Of a DNA stretch of 64,000 bases, positions 17,150 to 25,087 are shown piece after piece. Where the stretch lies: the NCBI RefSeq assembly GCF_014648475.1, contig NZ_BMRE01000015.1:94365-158364 (forward strand). Reading direction: 5' to 3'. The DNA is from Lentzea flava. GTDB taxonomy: Bacteria > Actinomycetota > Actinomycetes > Mycobacteriales > Pseudonocardiaceae. Position numbers and translations under genes: made by a program. Every line of letters starts with the position of its first letter. Within the stretch, counting starts at the first letter, position 1. The notes below the pieces were generated by a model. That model saw only the letters and a list, made by a program, of their open reading frames with translations, was not told the DNA's origin and did no database searches.

Positions 17150-18571
17150 TCAGGCGGCCGCACCGAACCAGCGCGCGAGCTCCCCCTCCAGGTCCTCCTG
17201 GGCCGACCCGGCCCACGCCACGTGCCCGTCCGGCCGCAGCAGCACGGCAGGCGCGTCCAGTTCCTCGCTGACGTCGACGAGGTGGTCGACCCGGTCCGCC
17301 CATCCCCCGACCGTCAACGACCCGGTCTGGTCGAGCAGGATCCCGCGGCCGGCGTGCATCTGGTCGTAGAGCCCTCCCCGCTTCAGGGCGAGGTCCCCGA
17401 TCCGCCGCCCCACCAGGTCGTCGGAGGAGCCGAAGTCGTACCGGATCCGGACGGCGATGATCTTCTCGATCAGGTACCGGTTGACCTCCTCGAACTGCAC
17501 CAGCTCGGTGAACACCCGCCGCACCGACTGCGGGCCCGGCTCGACCTTCATCAGCTCGATCTGGGCGCGGGTGTTGTTCAGCACCTCCTCGGCGACCGGG
17601 TGCCGTTCGGCCTCGTAGGTGTCGAGCAACCCTTCCGGCGCCCAGCCGTGCACCGCGGCGGCCAGTTTCCAGCCGAGGTTGAACGCGTCCTGCAGGCCCA
17701 GGTTCAGGCCCTGGCCGCCGGTCGGCGGGTGGATGTGCGCCGCGTCGCCCGCGAGGAACACCCGGCCGGACCGGTACTGCGAGGCCTGCCGGGTGGCGTC
17801 GCCGAAGCGGGACATCCACCGCGGCGAGTGCACGCCGAAGTCGGTGCCGGCGACGCGCACCAGCTGCTGCTTGAAGTCGTCGAGGGTCGGCATCACCGCC
17901 CTGTCCTCGCTCACGCCGTCAGCGGGCACGACGACGCGGTAGGCGCCGTTGATCGGACCGATGCCGAACCGCTTCTGAGTCTTGCGGATCTCCAGCATCA
18001 ACGGCATCGCCTCCTCCCAGGGCACGCCGATCTCCATCTCCCCCAGCAACGTCTCCACGCGCGTCGGCTCGCCGGGGAAGTCGATGCCGGCCAGCTTGCG
18101 CACGGTGCTGCGGCCGCCGTCGCAGCCGACGAGGTAGCGCGCCCGCAACGAGGTGCCGTCGGCCAGTTCGACGGTCACGCCCTCGTCGTCCTGCGCGAGA
18201 CCCACGACCGTGCGGCCGCGCCGGATCTCGGCGCCGGACTCCACGGCGTGTTCGGTGAGGAGGCGCTCGGTGATCGGCTGCGGGAGACCGAGCGTGTGCG
18301 GGTACTTGGTGTCGAGTCGTTCCGGCGCGGGCCTGTCGATGCCCGCGAAGAACCCGGCGAGCGGGTGCTTCGTGCCGAGTGCGAGGAACCGGTCGACGAT
18401 GCCGCGCTGGTCCAGGATCTCGAGGCTGCGCGCGTGCAGGCCGAGCGCCCTGACCACCTCGGTGGGTTCCTCGTCGCGCTCCAGCAGGACCACGCGCACG
18501 CCGTGCAACCGCAGTTCGCCGGCCAGCATCATGCCGGTCGGTCCGCCGCCGGCGATGATGACGTCGATCAT
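17150..18571 (-). CDS. rox: rifampin monooxygenase (Rox-type flavin monooxygenase)
   Basis: The 473-residue class A flavoprotein monooxygenase has GGGPTGMMLAGEL at residues 8-20 (FAD Rossmann motif), the DG motif in YLVGCDGGRSTVRKLAG near 147-163, and the GD motif RVFLAGDAAHIHPPTGGQG near 270-288. The whole sequence, including SPRWMSRFGDATRQA and the C-terminal HVAWAG region, matches my recollection of Rox from Nocardia and Streptomyces, which N-hydroxylates rifampin and linearises it, conferring resistance. A 19-bp palindrome like the rifamycin-associated element lies 57 bases upstream. The gene is divergent from an MFS exporter. Specificity within the large family is inferred. Confidence 0.82.
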   Translation of the reverse strand: MIDVIIAGGGPTGMMLAGELRLHGVRVVLLERDEEPTEVVRALGLHARSLEILDQRGIVDRFLALGTKHPLAGFFAGIDRPAPERLDTKYPHTLGLPQPITERLLTEHAVESGAEIRRGRTVVGLAQDDEGVTVELADGTSLRARYLVGCDGGRSTVRKLAGIDFPGEPTRVETLLGEMEIGVPWEEAMPLMLEIRKTQKRFGIGPINGAYRVVVPADGVSEDRAVMPTLDDFKQQLVRVAGTDFGVHSPRWMSRFGDATRQASQYRSGRVFLAGDAAHIHPPTGGQGLNLGLQDAFNLGWKLAAAVHGWAPEGLLDTYEAERHPVAEEVLNNTRAQIELMKVEPGPQSVRRVFTELVQFEEVNRYLIEKIIAVRIRYDFGSSDDLVGRRIGDLALKRGGLYDQMHAGRGILLDQTGSLTVGGWADRVDHLVDVSEELDAPAVLLRPDGHVAWAGSAQEDLEGELARWFGAAA

Positions 18572-18627
18572 GAACTCCCCATTTCCCCAGGTAAAACGCG
18601 TTGGCTGCGAAATGATGAAGCATCACC

Positions 18628-18646
18628 GGGGTCTTGCCGCAAGCCC
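18628..18646. promoter_or_regulatory. rifamycin-associated element (RAE)-like palindrome
   Basis: The minus strand reads GGGCTTGCGGCAAGACCCC. The core is the perfect inverted repeat CTTGC-c-GCAAG with G/C-rich flanks. It closely resembles the 19-bp RAE described upstream of rifampin-inactivating genes in environmental actinomycetes (recalled, not searched). It sits between the divergent rox and MFS genes and overlaps a possible -35 for each: TTGCGG for rox, and TTGCCG with a TATATG -10 16 bases on for the MFS gene. Confidence 0.7.
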
Positions 18647-18714
18647 TGGGGTGCGCTATATGTTGAAGTGGGAGGAGAGCGATCTCCTCCCTTCGTCGTT
18701 TCTGGGGGAGCGAC

Positions 18715-19848
18715 TTGGTCAGGTGGTACTTCGCGGGTTTGGCGCTGTCGTTCTTCGGGACGAGCGCGATGCACCTCGTCGCCGGTGTCTGGGTGAAGTC
18801 GCTGACGGGAAGCGACGCCCTCGCGACGATCGCCATCCTGTGCGTGTACGCGCCGGGCGTGCTGTCGCCGTGGATCGGCAGGATCGCCGACTCCTACCGC
18901 CGCAAACCCCTGCTCATCTGCACCGATCTGGCGATCGTCCCCGTGCTGGCGGTGCTGTTCCTCACCGACGAGATCTGGGTGATCTACACCGTCCTGCTGA
19001 TCTACGGCGTGAAAGCCGTGCTGGTCAGCGCCGCGGAACCGGCACTGCTCGTGGCGCTGCTGCCACCGGATCGGCTCGCCAGGATCAACGGCCTGCGCAT
19101 GTCACTGCAGGAAGGCATGAAGCTCGTTGCTCCACTGGCGGCTGCCGCGCTGTTCGCCGGATACGGCGCGTGGCCGGTCATCGCGATCGACGCGCTGTCG
19201 TTCCTGCTCGCCGCCGCGGCCACCAGCATGATCAAGGTCGACGAACCACCGCCCGCCCCGCGCGAAACGCCGAGCCGGCCCCACCTCAAAGCTCTCACCT
19301 GGCCGATCGCCGGCGCCGCGACGGCGTTGTTCGCGGGCTCGATCGGCACCGCCGCGTCGTTCTCCCTCGTGGAGAACGGACTGCACCACGACCCGGAGTT
19401 CCTCGGTGTGCTGTCCGCGGCCCAAGGCGCCGGATCAGTGATCGCGGGATTGCAGGGCAAGCGCGCGAACGTCACCGCAGGGCTCGTGCTCGTCGCGGCA
19501 GGCGCCCTGGCCAGGACGACGGCGTGGCTCCCTGCGGTGCTCGCGGGCGGGTTCCTCAACGGCGCCGGCCTCGCCTGGGCCGTGATCGCCGTCGCCACGC
19601 TCGTCCAGCAACGCACCCCACCAGCGGTTCTCGGTCGCGTGAGCGCTACGGCCATCAGCATCGTCTTCGCGGGCGGACCGCTCGGGCTCGCGGCGGGCGC
19701 GGCACTCGTCGCGCACCTGAGCTTCGAGGCCATCTACGTGATCATCGCCGTCATCACCACCGCCGCGGCGGTGTGGGCACGCGGGAGCCAGGCGCGCCGC
19801 TTCACTGCGCGCCGGGCTCCCGCGCGGGCGACCGACCAGATGGAGTGA
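18715..19848 (+). CDS. MFS transporter, probable drug exporter
   Basis: The 377-residue protein has about 10-12 hydrophobic helices and the MFS loop motif GRIADSYRRKP near residue 58. It is of the MFS_3/enterobactin-exporter-like type seen with antibiotic resistance genes. The start is TTG at 18715, four bases after GGGGGAG. It is divergent from rox with a 143-bp shared control region holding the RAE-like palindrome, so rifamycin efflux is a reasonable guess. Its stop directly abuts the stop of the convergent GH97 gene. Confidence 0.85.
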   Translation: MVRWYFAGLALSFFGTSAMHLVAGVWVKSLTGSDALATIAILCVYAPGVLSPWIGRIADSYRRKPLLICTDLAIVPVLAVLFLTDEIWVIYTVLLIYGVKAVLVSAAEPALLVALLPPDRLARINGLRMSLQEGMKLVAPLAAAALFAGYGAWPVIAIDALSFLLAAAATSMIKVDEPPPAPRETPSRPHLKALTWPIAGAATALFAGSIGTAASFSLVENGLHHDPEFLGVLSAAQGAGSVIAGLQGKRANVTAGLVLVAAGALARTTAWLPAVLAGGFLNGAGLAWAVIAVATLVQQRTPPAVLGRVSATAISIVFAGGPLGLAAGAALVAHLSFEAIYVIIAVITTAAAVWARGSQARRFTARRAPARATDQME

Positions 19849-21708
19849 TCAGCCGCAGGTGGTGGCGGTCGGCGGAACCTGGCAGAGCCGGGCCGCGTAA
19901 CCGCCGTTGCGTGCCACGGGCACCGTCAGGGAGTCTCCCGCCGAAACACGTTTGGTGTCGAACGCGATCTTCCCGGTCGGACTGTCGTGGTACAGCTCGA
20001 CCAACCACGAACCGGAGCCGAGGAATCCCGTTCCGACCGAAAGGTCGTGTGGATCACCCGCCGCACCGGCACCGAGGAACCACGTCGAGCCGGACCGCCT
20101 CGCCAGCACCGCGAGCTTGCCAGGATCGCCCGCGACCAGCCGGGTCTCGTCCCACACCGCCGGAACCGTCCTGAGGAACTGCTCCGCCACCGGGTACGCG
20201 GCATAGCTGGAGATCTTGTCCGCGAAGTGCTGCACGCCGGACTCGTAGAGCACGCTCAGCGCGAGCTCCGCCGCGTCGGAGTTGGGCCGCACCCCCGAGA
20301 ACGTCACCGGCGTGAAGTCCATCGGCCCGGTCAGGTTCCTGGTGAACGGCAACGTGAGGTAGTGCTCGATCGGGAACGGCTCCCGGCCAGGACGCGGCTT
20401 CGTGCCCTCCGCTCCCTTCACCGCCTCCGCCGTGAGCACGTGCGGCCAGGTCCGCTCGACACCGCGCGGGATGGGCGCGCCGTGGAAGTTCAGCATCAGC
20501 TGGTACTTCGCGGCCGCCGCGTACACGGCGTCGTACCAGCGCATCCGGTCCTGCCCGTCGGACTCGATGAAATCGATCTTCAGGCCCACCGCGCCCCACG
20601 AGCGGTACTGGGCGAAGAGCCGCTCGCGTTCGCTGTCGGTGTCGATGGTCTGCCATCGCACCCAGAGCCACGTCTCGACGCCACGCGCCTTGGAGTACGA
20701 GATCAGCTCGGGGATCCAGTCGGCGCTCCAGCCGGAGTCGACGAGGTTGTACCGGTAGCCCTGCTTCGCCGCGTAGTCCGCGTACTGCTTCTGCAGAGCC
20801 AGGTTCCCCGTGCCGTCACCCCACCACGACCACACCGCGGTGCCGGGCTTGATCCACGACGTGTCGGAGATCTTCGACGGCGGCGCGAGGGAGGTGATCA
20901 GCGAGCTCTCCACCAGCGACTCCAGCGACCCCACCCCGAGCACGCGCCACGGCGTGGCCAGCGGACCGGCCGAGGTCTCCGCGGGATCGGGCAGGACGAG
21001 CCGGTAGCGCGAGCCGTCGAACGCCACCCGCGAACCGCCGTAGCGGCCGTCGACATCGGATTCCGCGAGCAGCAGCCACGAGCCGGCGACGTTGAACAGC
21101 GCCGGATACCCGTACTCGACACCCTTCTCGGCAACGCGCACGTGCGCGGACTCGTAGTCGCCGCGCCCGTTGTCGTACGGCAGCAGGAACTTCTCGGCCG
21201 ACGACGGCACCGCGAACTCCGACGCCTCGCCGAGCACGGTCGCCCACTTGCCGGATGGCAGGACGTACCGGTACGCCACGCCTTCCGCGGACGTGCGCAC
21301 CACGACGTCCAGCCGTTCCGCCATTCGTTGAAGGTGGAACGTCGTCTCGGTACCGACGTAGGTGTGCCGGCGTTTCCTGCCGGACACCGTCGTGTACGAG
21401 TCCTGGACGAGCCGCGACGCCGACCCGACGAACTTCAGCCCCGACGTCAGGTCGGCGTCAGCGGTGCGGAGGCCCAGCGCGGACGGCTCCAGCACCGTGG
21501 TGCCGCCGTGCCGGACGGAAAGGCTCAACCTCCCCTTGTCGAGCCGGACAAGTGCTTCCGGTGCAACGGATTGCGCCCCGGCTGGTGCGGCGACGCGCCA
21601 CTCGCCGGACTCGGCGACGGCGGGAGTCGTGCCGATCAGCGCGCCGGCGGCGGCCGCACACACCGCCACCAGCAGCACCGATCTGTTGCGAAGCCCCATG
21701 CGTGTCAC
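19849..21708 (-). CDS. secreted GH97 family glycoside hydrolase
   Basis: The 619-residue protein has a signal peptide (cleavage near PAVA-ES, residue 33), an N-terminal beta-sandwich GH97_N domain (LSLSVRHGGTTVLEPSALGL near 57), a TIM-barrel catalytic domain, and a C-terminal beta domain. Barrel markers are WSWWGDGTGNLALQKQYADYA near 300, VETWLWVRW near 350, AVGLKIDFIES near 378, and LNFHGAPIPRGVERTWPHVLT near 406. GH97 includes retaining alpha-galactosidases (Asp nucleophile in the KIDF strand) and inverting alpha-glucosidases; the KIDF Asp favours the retaining group. A LacI-type palindrome lies 35 bases upstream. Confidence 0.9.
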   Translation of the reverse strand: MTRMGLRNRSVLLVAVCAAAAGALIGTTPAVAESGEWRVAAPAGAQSVAPEALVRLDKGRLSLSVRHGGTTVLEPSALGLRTADADLTSGLKFVGSASRLVQDSYTTVSGRKRRHTYVGTETTFHLQRMAERLDVVVRTSAEGVAYRYVLPSGKWATVLGEASEFAVPSSAEKFLLPYDNGRGDYESAHVRVAEKGVEYGYPALFNVAGSWLLLAESDVDGRYGGSRVAFDGSRYRLVLPDPAETSAGPLATPWRVLGVGSLESLVESSLITSLAPPSKISDTSWIKPGTAVWSWWGDGTGNLALQKQYADYAAKQGYRYNLVDSGWSADWIPELISYSKARGVETWLWVRWQTIDTDSERERLFAQYRSWGAVGLKIDFIESDGQDRMRWYDAVYAAAAKYQLMLNFHGAPIPRGVERTWPHVLTAEAVKGAEGTKPRPGREPFPIEHYLTLPFTRNLTGPMDFTPVTFSGVRPNSDAAELALSVLYESGVQHFADKISSYAAYPVAEQFLRTVPAVWDETRLVAGDPGKLAVLARRSGSTWFLGAGAAGDPHDLSVGTGFLGSGSWLVELYHDSPTGKIAFDTKRVSAGDSLTVPVARNGGYAARLCQVPPTATTCG

Positions 21709-21742
21709 TCCCTACAGCGTGGCGGCGGTAGGTGGACAGAGT

Positions 21743-21759
21743 TGGGAAAGCGCTTACCA
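21743..21759. promoter_or_regulatory. LacI-type operator upstream of GH97 gene
   Basis: TGGGAAAGCGCTTACCA has a perfect AAGCGCTT centre and near-palindromic flanks. It is placed 35 bases before the GH97 start and just before the NUDIX stop, a fitting position for a repressor blocking the GH97 promoter. Confidence 0.55.
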
Positions 21760-21761
21760 GC

Positions 21762-22148
21762 TTAGGACAGCAGTCCAGCCGACTCCAGGTGACCGAACAC
21801 GATCCGCGTGACCGGTGAGACCCGGTCCGCGTCGGCGGCGGTGAACCACGCCAGTTCGGCGATCTCGCTCGCCGGTTGCAACTCCCCGGCGAAGGACGCC
21901 GTGTAACAGGTCATTCGCACGGTCTCCCCCTCGGCGCGACCGTGCGCCTGCGCCTCGAACACGCCGAGCAGCTCGGCGCCGGAGACCTCGACCGACAGCT
22001 CCTCGCGAATCTCGCGCACGAGCGTCTCGACGTCGGACTCCCCCGGCTCGCGCTTGCCGCCGGGCAGGTAGAACGTGTCCTTGCCGTGCGACCGGGCGAC
22101 GAGCACCCTGCCGTCTTGCAGATGGACCCAGGCGATCTTGTCGATCAT
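21762..22148 (-). CDS. NUDIX hydrolase
   Basis: The 128-residue protein has a complete NUDIX box, GGKREPGESDVETLVREIRE followed by ELSVEV, at residues 30-55. It matches GX5EX7REUXEEXGU with Ser in place of the last Gly. Such enzymes hydrolyse nucleoside diphosphates linked to another moiety; the substrate cannot be read from sequence. The start is ATG at 22148. A foldback MITE begins 10 bases upstream of the start, so the gene's own promoter may lie within or beyond that element. Confidence 0.9.
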   Translation of the reverse strand: MIDKIAWVHLQDGRVLVARSHGKDTFYLPGGKREPGESDVETLVREIREELSVEVSGAELLGVFEAQAHGRAEGETVRMTCYTASFAGELQPASEIAELAWFTAADADRVSPVTRIVFGHLESAGLLS

Positions 22149-22158
22149 GCCGCCAGGC

Positions 22159-22325
22159 TAGGGCCTGTATCGAAGTCCCGTTCGATGAGAGTCGCGCCTG
22201 AGGTGGTTTCTGGTGGTGCGGCCGGACGGCCCGCATACCGGTGTTGTATGTGGGTCGTCCGGCCGTGCCGCCAGGGGCCGCCTCAGGCCCGGCTATCGCG
22301 AACATGGACTTCGATACAGGCCCTA
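22159..22325. mobile_element. 167-bp foldback MITE with 20-bp perfect terminal inverted repeats
   Basis: The ends TAGGGCCTGTATCGAAGTCC (22159-22178) and its exact reverse complement (22306-22325) bound a non-coding 167-bp element. The interior is also a long imperfect palindrome: bases from about 22196 (GCCTGAGG, then GCGGCCGGACG) match the reverse complement of the right half ending near 22288. Most differences are T/C or G/A that would still give G-U pairs in RNA. TA at both outer ends fits insertion by an IS630/Tc1-type transposase with TA duplication. The right end supplies the azoR stop codon. Confidence 0.85.
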
Positions 22326-22904
22326 GGCCGAGGCGAGCTCCTTGACCACGCGGTGCGCGTCGGCGAGCGACTCGACCGCGAGCTCGCGGAACTGGTGCAG
22401 CTGCGGGTTGACGTCGGCCATCGTGAGCTCGGCGTGCACGAACTCCAGGTTCTGGTCGAGCCCGATCATCGACAGCACGGCCCGCAGGTACGGCTCCTGG
22501 AAGTCGAAGCCCGCACGCGGCGTGCCCGGCTTGTACGACCCACCGCGCGCGGTCACCACGACGACGCGCTTGCCGCCCAGCTCGAACGTGCCGTCCTCGC
22601 GCTGGAAGAAGTCCGGCGACGCGATCTGGTCGATCCACACCTTCAGCGTCGACGGGATCGAGAAGTTGTACATCGGCGCGCCGATGAGGATCACGTCGGC
22701 GGCCCTGACCTCGGCGACGAGGTCGGCCTGGATGTCGTGCTGGGTGCCGTCCACGTGCGGGATCGGGTCCGCGTGGAGGTCCCGGTAGGTGTAGCCGCCC
22801 TCGGGGTTCACCGACCGCCAGACGTCGGCGAACGCCGAGGTGATCTCGCGGGTCACAGACCCATCGCGACGGATGCTCGAGTCGATGTGAAGCAGATTGG
22901 TCAT
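22323..22904 (-). CDS. azoR: FMN-dependent NADH-azoreductase/quinone reductase
   Basis: The 193-residue flavodoxin-fold protein has LLHIDSSIRRDGSVTR at residues 4-19 (FMN phosphate loop), LIGAPMYNFSIPSTLKVWIDQI near 73-94, and VVVTARGGSY near 113, all AzoR signatures. It reduces quinones and azo compounds by two-electron transfer. It is divergent from a MarR regulator across an 82-bp region containing a 24-bp inverted repeat, the usual arrangement for a quinone/redox-responsive MarR controlling its reductase. The TAG stop falls in the terminal repeat of the MITE, so the C-terminus may have been altered by the insertion. Confidence 0.9.
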   Translation of the reverse strand: MTNLLHIDSSIRRDGSVTREITSAFADVWRSVNPEGGYTYRDLHADPIPHVDGTQHDIQADLVAEVRAADVILIGAPMYNFSIPSTLKVWIDQIASPDFFQREDGTFELGGKRVVVVTARGGSYKPGTPRAGFDFQEPYLRAVLSMIGLDQNLEFVHAELTMADVNPQLHQFRELAVESLADAHRVVKELASA

Positions 22905-22938
22905 ACCAAGAACATACGAGTTGAGAAGTTCCGAGTCA

Positions 22939-22962
22939 AGATGTTCTCAATCGAGAACATCT
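22939..22962. promoter_or_regulatory. MarR-type operator between azoR and marR genes
   Basis: Ten-base perfect arms AGATGTTCTC and GAGAACATCT are separated by AATC. The site lies 25 bases before the MarR start and 35 bases from the azoR start, so one dimer could control both divergent genes. Confidence 0.75.
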
Positions 22963-22986
22963 CTCCTCCGATGTATGATCGACCAC

Positions 22987-23460
22987 ATGGAGGTACAGCA
23001 GCCGATCCCCGCGTGCGTGGAGAAGTGGGACTTCAACTGGCTGCTGCACCGCGCCGCCCAGCGGGTCGGGTCCGCGTTCGCCGACGAGATCGCGAAGTTC
23101 GGCATCTCCTTGCGCGGCCAGCTGGTCCTGAACGCCCTCGCGAGCGACGAGGAGGCCGCGCGCACCCAGCTCAAGCTCGGGGCCATGCTCGGCCTGGACA
23201 AGACCACGCTGATGAGCGAGCTCGACAAGCTGGAGCGAGCCGGCCTGATCCTGCGGGTGCCCGACCCCAACGACCGCAGGGTGCGCACGCCGGTGATCAC
23301 CGACAAGGGCCGCGAGCTGCAGAAGCAGGCAGGAGACGCGCTCGCCGAGGTCGAACGCGGATTCCGCGCCCGCTTCACCGATCAGGAGATGGCGGTCATC
23401 CGCAAGGCCCTGGGCGAGCTCGCCAACGGCGACGCCCCGATGCACGGCTCCTGCATCTAG
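22987..23460 (+). CDS. MarR-family transcriptional regulator
   Basis: The 157-residue protein has a winged-helix core: TQLKLGAMLGLDKTTLMSEL as the recognition helix region near residues 65-84, and the wing VPDPNDRRVRTPVITDKGRE near 95-115, with the DxRxR motif. Two Cys residues (near 11 and 156) might sense redox or electrophiles. It is divergent from azoR around a strong palindrome, so autoregulation and control of azoR are likely. ATG at 22987 is chosen over the ATG 12 bases upstream. It overlaps the convergent oxidoreductase by 4 bases. Confidence 0.9.
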   Translation: MEVQQPIPACVEKWDFNWLLHRAAQRVGSAFADEIAKFGISLRGQLVLNALASDEEAARTQLKLGAMLGLDKTTLMSELDKLERAGLILRVPDPNDRRVRTPVITDKGRELQKQAGDALAEVERGFRARFTDQEMAVIRKALGELANGDAPMHGSCI

Positions 23461-24644
23461 GCCAGAGAACCCAGGTCCGCCTCACGCAGCAGTGCCGGAG
23501 TCACGGTCGCCTGCGCGTCCACCAACGCCTGCAACGCCGTGCCGTGGTCCCAGACGTTGACGTTCATGGCCGCCCGCAGCCGTCCGTCCCGCAGCCAGAA
23601 CGCGATGAACTGCCGCGCGGCCAGGTCGCCGCGCACCACCACCTCGTCGTCGGGACCGGCGAGGCCGCGGTACTCCATGCCCAGGTCGTACTGGTCGGTG
23701 AAGAAGTACGGCGACTTCTGGTACGGCTCGTCCAGGCCGAGCAGCGAGCCGGCCACGTGCGTGCCCTGGTCCTTCGCGTTCGCCCAGTGCTCGACGCGGA
23801 CGCGGTGTCCGTAGCGCGGGTGGTCGTGCGCCGCGATGTCACCGGCCGCGAACACGTCGGGTGCGGACGTGCGCAACGCCGCGTCGACCGCCACGCCGCC
23901 GTCGGTCAGGTCCAGCCCGGCGGCTTCGGCCAGCTCCAGCCGCGGTGTCGCGCCCACGGCCAGCACCGTCACGTCCGGCAGCAGCTCGGTGCCGTCCTCC
24001 AGCACCACGCCCGACGGCGAGAAGGCCGCCACGCCGGTGCCCAGCTTGAACTCGACGCCGTGCTCCTCGTGCAGGCCGCGGAACATCCTGCCCATCTCCG
24101 CACCCAGCACGCGGATCAGCGGTTCGGGCAACGGGTCGACCACCGTGACGCGGCAGCCGTGGGTGCGGGCGGCGGACGCCACCTCGCAGCCGATCCAGCC
24201 CGCACCGATGATCACGACGTGCCTGCCCTCGCGCAACGCCGGCTTCAGCGCGAGCGAGTCGTCGACGGTGCGCAGCACATGTCCTTGCGCGCCAGGCAGA
24301 ACGCGGGGACGTGATCCGGTCGCGAGCAAGAGCCGATCGTAGGAACGCACTGCTCCATCGGAGTCAACGATCGTGTGATCACCCGGTCGCAGCTCCAGCA
24401 CCGAGACGCCGAGCCGGAGGTCGATCTCGTTGTCGGTGTAGAAACCCGGCTCGTGCACCCACGCCGGCTCCGCGGCCTTGCCCAGCAGAACGTCCTTGGA
24501 CAGCGCGGGAAGTTCGTACGGGCGGTGGTGCTCGGTGCCGAACACGGTGATCTCGCCGCCGTAGCCGCGGTCTCGGAGTGCGCCGGCCGCGGAGGCACCG
24601 GCGAGGCCGGACCCGACGATCACGATGCGTTGCGGTTCCGCCAT
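23457..24644 (-). CDS. FAD-dependent ferredoxin reductase-type oxidoreductase
   Basis: The 395-residue protein has GSGLAGASAAGALRDRGY near residue 11 (FAD), ATGSRPRVLPGA near 107, VVIIGAGWIGCEVASAARTHG near 142 (NAD), and VFAAGDIAAHDHPRYG near 258. These place it with ferredoxin/rubredoxin/putidaredoxin reductases that pass electrons to P450s, dioxygenases or ferredoxins. No partner P450 or ferredoxin gene is adjacent. The ATG at 24644 has GAGGAGG at good spacing; the GTG two codons earlier does not. Confidence 0.88.
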   Translation of the reverse strand: MAEPQRIVIVGSGLAGASAAGALRDRGYGGEITVFGTEHHRPYELPALSKDVLLGKAAEPAWVHEPGFYTDNEIDLRLGVSVLELRPGDHTIVDSDGAVRSYDRLLLATGSRPRVLPGAQGHVLRTVDDSLALKPALREGRHVVIIGAGWIGCEVASAARTHGCRVTVVDPLPEPLIRVLGAEMGRMFRGLHEEHGVEFKLGTGVAAFSPSGVVLEDGTELLPDVTVLAVGATPRLELAEAAGLDLTDGGVAVDAALRTSAPDVFAAGDIAAHDHPRYGHRVRVEHWANAKDQGTHVAGSLLGLDEPYQKSPYFFTDQYDLGMEYRGLAGPDDEVVVRGDLAARQFIAFWLRDGRLRAAMNVNVWDHGTALQALVDAQATVTPALLREADLGSLA

Positions 24645-24832
24645 TTTCACTCCTCCTCGTGACCAACTCTCGTCCCACGTGCGACGCTATCCGCAGCTCG
24701 GCACGGTCGCTCGACGGAGACTTTTCCCGCGAACGCGAAATCGCCGTCACGACCACCGGCCGCGCGCGTCTCATCCACGCGAGCGCCGGGACCACCGGGC
24801 CGGCGCGCCGAGTGAGCTGGAGGAAGAAACCC

Positions 24833-25033
24833 GTGGGAGCCAAAGAGGAGTGGCAGGTGAGCTGCCGCGACATCGCTTCGCGCCGACGGGACTTGACGGT
24901 GTTCGTCAGCCAGGGGCACATCGTGATCAACGTGCCACCGGGCGAAGCCGCTGTTCTGACACCGCTGGAGGTGGGCCGTCTGCGCGCCGCGTTGCGGGAA
25001 GCGGTGGTCGCCGCGTCCGACACGGAGCTGTGA
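24833..25033 (+). CDS. small conserved-looking protein, unknown function
   Basis: The 66-residue protein starts at GTG 24833 after a good RBS (GGAGGAAG). It has an alternating beta pattern EEWQVSCRDI, LTVFVSQGHIVINVPPGE and a terminal helix VLTPLEVGRLRAALREAV. I recall small actinomycete proteins with this layout, but no function is known. It sits alone between the reductase and the acyl-CoA ligase promoter. Confidence 0.65.
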   Translation: MGAKEEWQVSCRDIASRRRDLTVFVSQGHIVINVPPGEAAVLTPLEVGRLRAALREAVVAASDTEL

Positions 25034-25047
25034 CCGCCGTCACAGCG

Positions 25048-25069
25048 TTACCTACTCGCAAGTAGGTAA
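25048..25069. promoter_or_regulatory. TetR-type operator upstream of acyl-CoA ligase
   Basis: Perfect nine-base arms TTACCTACT and AGTAGGTAA surround CGCA. The repeat lies 18 bases before the ligase start codon, where it would cover the promoter. The form is typical of TetR repressors of fatty-acid or degradative genes; no TetR gene is next to it. Confidence 0.7.
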
Positions 25070-25087
25070 GTGGTTAGAGTGGGCGGC

